Assembly (NCBI GenBank): GCA_041642315.1
Contig: JBEPWQ010000275.1
Location: forward strand, 1-5,414
Length of the DNA: 5,414 nt
Source: JAABSQ01 sp041642315
GTDB taxonomy: Bacteria; Desulfobacterota; Desulfobacteria; Desulfobacterales; Desulfococcaceae
Direction of reading: 5' to 3'
This document shows positions 1 through 4,062 of this stretch, piece after piece. The position numbers and the translations under genes are program-made. Within the stretch, counting starts at the first letter, position 1, and the number at the start of each line of letters is the position of its first letter. Below the pieces are notes generated by a model that ran no database searches, was not told the DNA's origin, and saw nothing but the letters and a program-made list of their open reading frames with translations.

Positions 1-435
1 ATGCTTCTTGCGGCCCTTTCCATCTGCGGGATGCCGCTCTTCGGAGGCTTCAGCGCCAAGGCCGCGGCTTTCGAGCACATTCTGTCATGGCAGCGCCCCT
101 TTATGACGGCCGCCGCCGTGGGAACCGCCGCTATCCTCTCGCGTCTGATTTTTCTGAAACCGGTTCTTGAACCGCTTCCCGGCCGGTTTGCCAGGGATTC
201 GGCTTTGCTTCTTACCGGTTTTCTATTGATCACCGGGGTTGCGGCCGGACCCTATCTCCGTCCCCAATGGCTGGAAGCCATCGGAATCACGGCGGCCGGC
301 TGTGGAGTTCATTATGCAGGGATTCGCCGCCTGATCCGGATACGGTTGCCGAACCGCTGGGAGCGGCTGGAGGATATCATCGGCTTGACCTGCGTCGTAT
401 TGCTGGCGTTGATGATCCTCGGAGTCCGGCCATGA
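1..435 (+). CDS. mnhD: MnhD/MrpD-like proton-conducting antiporter subunit, C-terminal part (5' end outside window)
   Basis: This is the last 144 codons of an antiporter-like membrane subunit of the NuoL/NuoM/MrpD family, which normally has about 480-500 residues. The ATG at position 1 is therefore probably an internal methionine, and the true start lies upstream. Residues 10-20 read GMPLFGGFSAK, the family signature usually seen as G-x-P-P-x-x-G-F-x-x-K. The lysine (K20) sits where NuoL-type subunits carry the ion-path Lys/Glu of the helix near the end of the proton channel. Hydrophobic helices follow at about 33-54, 67-86, 91-107 and 124-142. The family moves protons, or takes part in cation/proton exchange, in the cytoplasmic membrane. 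The stop at 433-435 overlaps the next start (ATGA), and the next gene is MnhE, which supports MnhD rather than a Nuo subunit. A different antiporter-like paralogue (MrpA N-terminal type or HyfB type) cannot be excluded from the C-terminus alone. Confidence 0.85.
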   Translation: MLLAALSICGMPLFGGFSAKAAAFEHILSWQRPFMTAAAVGTAAILSRLIFLKPVLEPLPGRFARDSALLLTGFLLITGVAAGPYLRPQWLEAIGITAAGCGVHYAGIRRLIRIRLPNRWERLEDIIGLTCVVLLALMILGVRP

Positions 436-815
436 TCGGAGCGGCCTTTCTCAGTCTCGGCTTCTGGCTTCTAATGACGGGGGATTTCACTCCGGACAAT
501 ATTCTGATCGGAGCGGCGGGGGCCGCGGCCGTGGCCCGCCTGCCGAAACACCGGGCGCCCCTTCGTCGGTACATTCTCATGGGCCTCAAAGTGCTCGCCG
601 CCATACCGTCGGCCTATGGGCAGGCCCTCAAACTGATGATTCTTCCTCACCCTCGGGAAACAACCGAATGGAAACCGGGAGAAATGGATCCTTGGACGAC
701 CTTTGAACAAATCTTTATCATCACACTCACCCCTCAAACCCTGGTCACCGATACCGATCAACATGGAAAGGGCCGGGTCCGGGTGCATTCACTGAAAAGG
801 AAAGCCGGAACATGA
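432..815 (+). CDS. mnhE: MnhE/MrpE-type Na+/H+ antiporter subunit E
   Basis: This is a 127-residue subunit E of an Mrp/Mnh antiporter, equivalent to MbhA of membrane-bound hydrogenases. It is a small membrane protein needed for assembly or activity of the complex. Helices are visible at about 3-17, 23-37 and 47-71, followed by a soluble tail. The N-terminal pattern of FW-LL-x-G-x-F-x-P-x-N-x-L-x-G is typical of the family. So is the C-terminal ITLTPQTLVTDTD stretch followed by an R-V-x-V-H segment. The start at 432 is chosen because it makes a 4-base ATGA overlap with the preceding stop and has GGAG at 421-424 with 7-base spacing. The reading frame stays open further upstream (to 267), but that would run inside MnhD. 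The protein is somewhat shorter than the usual 155-165 residues, mainly between the membrane part and the ITLTP motif. Confidence 0.9.
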   Translation: MIGAAFLSLGFWLLMTGDFTPDNILIGAAGAAAVARLPKHRAPLRRYILMGLKVLAAIPSAYGQALKLMILPHPRETTEWKPGEMDPWTTFEQIFIITLTPQTLVTDTDQHGKGRVRVHSLKRKAGT

Positions 816-1069
816 ATTGGATTATCGCCGGAATGATAGCGGCCCTGGCCCTTCCGATTTTCGATTTCTTTCGATCGGGAACCATATGGGAAAAAATGAT
901 GGCCTTCGCCAGCGTATCCGCCAAGAGCGGGGTATTGATGCTGGCGCTGGCGGTGATCAAAGCGGACGGCTTTATCGCTCTGGTGGGCGTCATCACCCTC
1001 AGCATGGGAAACGCCGGCCTTATGTTTCTGGCTTACCTCTTTGAACGTCTGGAAATTCATTGCGATTGA
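812..1069 (+). CDS. mnhF: MnhF/MrpF-type antiporter subunit F
   Basis: This 85-residue, three-helix membrane protein corresponds to subunit F (MrpF/PhaF/MbhB). Helices lie at about 3-20, 27-49 and 53-77. The charged W-E-K/R-x-x-A-F/L entry into helix 2, with lysines at the helix 2 to 3 hinge (SAK, VIK-ADGF), follows the family pattern. The size matches the usual 85-95 residues. Its ATG overlaps the MnhE stop as ATGA, with AGGA at 798-801 and GGAA at 807-810 just upstream, so translation is probably coupled to MnhE. Low sequence conservation in this family means the call also leans on its position between MnhE and MnhG. Confidence 0.88.
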   Translation: MNWIIAGMIAALALPIFDFFRSGTIWEKMMAFASVSAKSGVLMLALAVIKADGFIALVGVITLSMGNAGLMFLAYLFERLEIHCD

Positions 1070-1335
1070 TCCTTTCCCTTGCCCTTCTCGGTCTCGGCCT
1101 TTTTTTCTGGGTCTGGGGAACCCTCTGGCTTCCGGGCAGAAAAACGCTGTTGTGGAAGATACATGTTCTGGGGATTTCCGATTCCCTCGGTTCGGCGCTG
1201 ATCATCATCGGGCTGCTCATTCGTTCTCCCGAACACTGGGCCGCCCTGACCCTGGCACTGATTTCGGTCATATTCTGGGGAACCAGCTTCGGTTTCGTGA
1301 TAGCCCGGGGCGCCGGGTCCCGGAGGCAGCCGTGA
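1060..1335 (+). CDS. mnhG: MnhG/MrpG-type antiporter subunit G (TTG start)
   Basis: This 91-residue, three-helix protein of the MrpG/PhaG/MbhC family has helices at about 3-23, 33-54 and 59-84. The family core is clear: a first helix ending in G-x-x-x-L-P, then K-I-H-V-L-G-x-S-D-S-L-G (usually R-x-H-A-x-x-x-x-D-x-L-G), and a third helix ending in A-R-G-A. No ATG is available. The TTG at 1060 has GGAA (1051-1054) 5 bases upstream and overlaps MnhF by 10 bases. A second TTG at 1066 would overlap MnhF by exactly 4 bases (TTGA), like the neighbouring junctions, and would remove two residues. Either start gives a normal-sized protein. Subunits E, F and G together are diagnostic of an Mrp/Mbh-type module. 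Confidence 0.9.
   Translation: MRLILSLALLGLGLFFWVWGTLWLPGRKTLLWKIHVLGISDSLGSALIIIGLLIRSPEHWAALTLALISVIFWGTSFGFVIARGAGSRRQP
1322..1326 (+). promoter_or_regulatory. Strong ribosome binding site deciding the GTG start of the DUF4040 gene
   Basis: GGAGG lies 5 bases before the GTG at 1332. It favours that start over the in-frame ATG at 1347, which would be 20 bases away. The site lies inside the last codons of mnhG. Confidence 0.75.
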
Positions 1336-1919
1336 ATCCGGTCCTGATGATCGGGCTGGTCGCCCTTCTTCCCCTCACCGCACTGGTAACCGTCATTCAG
1401 AAGCGTCCCTTTTATGCGCTGATCTCTCGGGGAATAATGGGTACCGTGGCAGCCCTCATCTATGCCGCGATGGGGGCCCCGGATGTGGCTTTGACCGAGG
1501 CCCTGATGGGTACTCTGCTGACCGTTCTTCTCTACCTTATCGCGGTCCGCTCCTCTATGGTGGTCCAGATCGGATGGCTGGAAACGCACGAATCCTTCCC
1601 CCTGCCGAATGGATCGGCCTGCGACCCCTTGTTTGAACCGATCCGCCGATGTTGCCATTCTCATTCCCTGGAACTTGAGATCGTCCGGTTCACCGACCGG
1701 TCGGCCATGAACCGGGCCCTGCGCCGGGGCCACATTCATGCCGTGTTCGGGCCTTCCGAATCCGATCACCCGGGAAAGAATGCCGCCGGAGAATCGACTT
1801 CGGCACGCTATGTCCTTCGGTTGGCCCAACACGACCGGTCTCTGACCCGGCTCTTTCAATCGTGCTTCTACGACGGCCGAATCGATGTCGTAAAATCGGC
1901 GGGCCGGGAAAAGGGTTGA
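1332..1919 (+). CDS. DUF4040/MbhD-like antiporter subunit with an extra C-terminal soluble domain
   Basis: This 195-residue protein starts at GTG 1332, which overlaps the MnhG stop as GTGA and is preceded by GGAGG. Residues 1-75 are the DUF4040 domain, equivalent to MbhD and to a small C-terminal piece of MrpA. A helix at about 3-22 is followed by FYALISRGIMG (27-37), the helix containing G-A-P-D-V-A-L-T-E-A (48-57, with conserved D51 and E56) and a last helix to about residue 72. Residues 76-195 are not expected for MbhD, which is about 90-100 residues long. This tail is soluble, with cysteines at 97, 107, 108 and 178. It includes LELEIVRFTDRSAMNRALRRG (113-133) and IHAVFGP (135-141), which resemble one lobe of a periplasmic substrate-binding fold. 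That resemblance is by eye only. The side of the membrane on which the tail lies is not settled by the sequence. The gene sits between MnhG and the MnhB subunit, the mbhD position. Confidence 0.85.
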   Translation: MNPVLMIGLVALLPLTALVTVIQKRPFYALISRGIMGTVAALIYAAMGAPDVALTEALMGTLLTVLLYLIAVRSSMVVQIGWLETHESFPLPNGSACDPLFEPIRRCCHSHSLELEIVRFTDRSAMNRALRRGHIHAVFGPSESDHPGKNAAGESTSARYVLRLAQHDRSLTRLFQSCFYDGRIDVVKSAGREKG

Positions 1920-1925
1920 ACAAGA

Positions 1926-2585
1926 ATGAGATTTCTATACATATCTGCCGCTGTGATTGTTTTCGCCTGGCTGAGCCATTGTCCGCTCGAACTCGCCGAT
2001 CCGGCCCCCAACCGGGTGATGATGGTGATGCGGATTACCGGCATTCCGAATTCCGTCACCGGCATATTGTTCCATTTTCGAATATATGATACCATATTCG
2101 AGGTGTTCGTGTTTACGGTGGCGGTTCTCGGGGTTCAACATTATCTGCCCCGGCAGCCGGAAGCGATGACGATTTATCATGCTTCTCACGAAACCATCGT
2201 GATTCTGGCTCGAATCGGGGCCATGATTGCCGGACTGGTCGCTCTCGAACTTGCCATTCGAGGGCATCTGGCTCCGGGGGGCGGGTTCGCCGCCGGAGTG
2301 GCGGGGGGCACCTGCAGCGGGCTGGTGGCGGTCACATCGGAACACTGGCGGTCGCGCGAACGCCATGAAAAATGGCATGCATCACTTTGGGAAAAGTGCT
2401 CGGTGCTTCTGCTTCTGGGCCTTTCCGTTCCGATCCTGGCGGGCGTCCAATTTCCCCGGGGATATTACGGATCACTGCTGAGCGGCGGAGCCACCCCTTT
2501 GCTGAACTTTCTGATCGCCTTCAAGGTGGCGATCGGATCATGGACCGTATTATACATGTTCATTCGTTTCAGGGGGCTTTTGTAA
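1926..2585 (+). CDS. mnhB: MbhE-like segment fused to MnhB/MrpB antiporter subunit
   Basis: This 219-residue membrane protein has two parts. Residues 1-75 hold an N-terminal helix (3-17) and a segment ITGIPNSVTGILFHFRIYDT followed by FEVFVFTVAVLGV (57-69). That is the MbhE/MrpA C-terminal pattern, in which a hydrophobic stretch is followed by R-x-x-D-T-x-x-E (D55, E59). Residues 85-219 are the MnhB domain: a helix at 91-111, the signature GHLAPGGGF (113-121, usually GHNxPGGGF), a small-residue helix to about 136, and further helices at about 152-170 and 190-213. MnhB domains take part in cation/proton exchange in Mrp complexes and equal MbhF in hydrogenases. ATG 1926 is preceded by AAGGG at 1911-1914 and lies 6 bases after the previous stop. 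The His that is usually followed by Asn or Asp in the motif is followed here by Leu. This is the last antiporter gene seen. Confidence 0.9.
   Translation: MRFLYISAAVIVFAWLSHCPLELADPAPNRVMMVMRITGIPNSVTGILFHFRIYDTIFEVFVFTVAVLGVQHYLPRQPEAMTIYHASHETIVILARIGAMIAGLVALELAIRGHLAPGGGFAAGVAGGTCSGLVAVTSEHWRSRERHEKWHASLWEKCSVLLLLGLSVPILAGVQFPRGYYGSLLSGGATPLLNFLIAFKVAIGSWTVLYMFIRFRGLL
2079..2100. repeat. Inverted repeat within the MbhE-like segment
   Basis: CGAATAT at 2079-2085 is mirrored by ATATTCG at 2094-2100 with an 8-base gap. The flanking T (2078) and A (2101) also pair, giving an 8-base-pair arm in an AT-rich patch of otherwise GC-rich DNA. It lies inside coding sequence, no role is shown, and chance is a plausible explanation. 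Confidence 0.35.
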
Positions 2586-2626
2586 CCAAGGCGCCGAGGT
2601 CAAGGAACAATTGAAAGGACTAAAAA
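2586..2626 (+). other. Intergenic gap before the Usp gene, with ribosome binding site
   Basis: These 41 bases contain no recognisable terminator, and no promoter boxes stand out. AAAGGA at 2614-2619 lies 7 bases before the ATG at 2627 and is a good Shine-Dalgarno site. The gap is short enough for read-through transcription from the antiporter genes. Confidence 0.6.
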
Positions 2627-3568
2627 ATGGGCAATATCGAAAAGAAAATACTCCTGGCGGTGGATGATTCCATCAATTCCAAGAACGCCGTTCGCTATTG
2701 CGTCAACATGTCCTCGTTCATCAAAGAACTGACCTACACCCTGCTTCACATTCAGCCGGCGGTTTCCGGATTTTTAGCCGATGAAGCCAAGACCAACATG
2801 AAGGCGCAATCGGCCTTGATGAAAATCAAAAAAGAAAACACCCGAAAGTCCGAGGAGATGCTCCAGGCGTTGAAAGCCGACATGGTCGGTATGGGAATCG
2901 ACGCCGAGCGGATCGAAACCAAGACCGAAACCCGGAAACTGGGGTTGGACAAGGACATTATCGAACATGCCCAGAAAGGCAGGTATGATGCACTGGTAGC
3001 CGGGCGCCGCGGGTTTTCCCGTGTACAGGAGGTCTTCATGGGCAGCACCACCGCCAAACTGGTGGAACACTCCCAGGTGATTCCGCTGTGGGTGGTGGAC
3101 GGCAAGGTGGAATCGGAAAAGATCCTGATCGCTGTGGACGGCTCCGAAAGCGCCCTGCGGGCCGTAGATCATGTCAGCTTCATCGCCGGGGGCAGCCCGA
3201 ATGTGGAAATCACGCTGGTTCATGTGATTCCCAGATTGGGGGATTACTGTCCCATCGATTTCGAGGATTCGGACGGTGAAGTGGAGTACATCATCTCCCA
3301 GGGGGATAAAAAATGCATCGAAAGCTTCATGAGCCATACCTACAGACGCTTTCGAAAAGCCGGCATCCCCGAGGATCGGATCAAGGTCAAGAAGATCAAA
3401 AAAAGCATGGGCAGGGTGGGCGGAATCATCATGGAGGAAGCCCGACAAGGCGGCTACGGCACGATCGTCCTGGGCCGACGGGGCGTCAACAAAGCCTTTT
3501 TCATGGGCAGCGTCTCCAATTATATTATCAGTCGAACCACCGACCGGGCCATCTGGCTGGTGACATAG
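2627..3568 (+). CDS. Tandem-domain universal stress protein (UspA-UspA)
   Basis: This 313-residue soluble protein has two Usp domains, at about 5-148 and 164-313. Domain 1 opens with KKILLAVDDS (6-15, D13 being the nucleotide-site Asp). It ends with G126-RR-G129, nine residues, G139-S140-T141, the ATP-binding G-2X-G-9X-G-(S/T) motif. Domain 2 opens with KILIAVDGSES (D171) and ends with G283-RR-G286, seven residues, G294-S295, so its loop is two residues shorter. Usp proteins bind ATP or AMP and act as stress or signalling modulators in the cytoplasm; tandem forms mimic the usual dimer. No membrane helix or signal peptide is seen. ATG 2627 has AAAGGA 7 bases upstream. The gene follows an antiporter operon and precedes an NFACT-R gene after 19 bases. 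A link to ion or pH stress is suggested by position only. Confidence 0.93.
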   Translation: MGNIEKKILLAVDDSINSKNAVRYCVNMSSFIKELTYTLLHIQPAVSGFLADEAKTNMKAQSALMKIKKENTRKSEEMLQALKADMVGMGIDAERIETKTETRKLGLDKDIIEHAQKGRYDALVAGRRGFSRVQEVFMGSTTAKLVEHSQVIPLWVVDGKVESEKILIAVDGSESALRAVDHVSFIAGGSPNVEITLVHVIPRLGDYCPIDFEDSDGEVEYIISQGDKKCIESFMSHTYRRFRKAGIPEDRIKVKKIKKSMGRVGGIIMEEARQGGYGTIVLGRRGVNKAFFMGSVSNYIISRTTDRAIWLVT

Positions 3569-3587
3569 TTGAAAAGACAAGCCAATC

Positions 3588-3989
3588 ATGAATACACCTC
3601 CCCAAGCCAAAATCGTGAAGGGAATCCGGGTCTATGAATATCGGCTGGACGGCGGCTGGACGGTTCTGGCGGGTAAAACCGATGCCGATAACGACCGGTT
3701 GAGCCTGAAACTGGCCCACCCCGACGACTGGTGGTTTCACGTCAGGGGGGTTCCCGGCAGCCATGTGGTGCTGCGGGCCCGGTCCGACGCCGAACCGGAC
3801 AAGCACATCCTTCAGCAGGCGGCGGCCGTCGCAGCCTATCACAGCAAGGCCAGAAACGCCGGCACTACACCTGTGGCCTGTACCCTGGCACGGCACGTCA
3901 GCAAACCCCGGGACGCCAAACCGGGCACCGTACAGATCAAAAAGGAACGGATCATCAAGGTCCGTCCCGCTTTGCCGGAAGCCGACTGA
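3588..3989 (+). CDS. Stand-alone NFACT-R (DUF814) RNA-binding domain protein
   Basis: This 133-residue protein consists almost wholly of the NFACT-R domain, the C-terminal domain of RqcH/NEMF/Tae2 proteins that contacts tRNA and ribosomal RNA on stalled 50S/60S subunits. The domain marks are in order: VLAGKTDADNDRLSLKLAHPD (26-46), DWWFHVRGVPGSHVVLR (47-63), AAYHSKARNAGTTPV (82-96), then HVSKPRDAKPGTV (103-115) and a basic strand KKERIIKVRP (118-127). The NFACT-N and helical coiled-coil parts of RqcH are absent, so the protein is unlikely to do C-terminal tailing itself. Small free NFACT-R proteins are known in bacteria and have been proposed to act on RNA. ATG 3588 has only a weak GAAAAG-type site upstream and lies 19 bases after the Usp stop, so co-transcription is likely. 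The family call is strong, but the cellular role is not known. Confidence 0.9.
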   Translation: MNTPPQAKIVKGIRVYEYRLDGGWTVLAGKTDADNDRLSLKLAHPDDWWFHVRGVPGSHVVLRARSDAEPDKHILQQAAAVAAYHSKARNAGTTPVACTLARHVSKPRDAKPGTVQIKKERIIKVRPALPEAD

Positions 3990-4062
3990 AGCGGTATACC
4001 GCATGTTTAAAGGCGTACCGATTTTTCACTCAACTTAGAACAAGAGAAAGATCAGTTATCTT
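3990..4062 (+). other. Gap before the DUF711 gene: palindrome, no clear promoter or terminator
   Basis: These 73 bases hold a perfect 12-base palindrome GCGGTATACCGC at 3991-4002, directly after the NFACT-R stop, and a T5 run at 4022-4026. A weak alternative pairing of CGGTA (3992-3996) with TACCG (4016-4020) just before the T run has a 19-base loop and is a poor terminator. A purine-rich AGAGAAAG at 4043-4050 is the only ribosome-binding candidate, 12 bases from the ATG at 4063. No convincing -35/-10 pair was found. Confidence 0.5.

Noticed and set aside
1..435. Complete short gene starting at the ATG in position 1
   Set aside because: The first residues already match the late-helix signature of a protein of about 490 residues, so this is the end of a longer gene cut by the window.
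1041..1331. Possible longer N-terminus for the DUF4040 protein (frame open from 1041)
   Set aside because: That stretch lies within mnhG, is not hydrophobic like the family and has no family match. The GTG at 1332 with GGAGG five bases upstream fits the neighbouring overlaps.
1020..1859. A 279-codon open frame on the minus strand across MnhG and the DUF4040 gene
   Set aside because: The translation is low in hydrophobic segments, has no domain, and crosses three coupled plus-strand genes with good family matches.
2774..3610. A 278-codon open frame on the minus strand opposite the Usp gene
   Set aside because: It is antisense to two clear Usp domains, and its His/Gly/Phe-rich composition is typical of a shadow frame.
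3992..4026. Rho-independent terminator after NFACT-R (CGGTA/TACCG pairing followed by ATTTTT)
   Set aside because: The stem has only five pairs with a 19-base loop, too weak to call.
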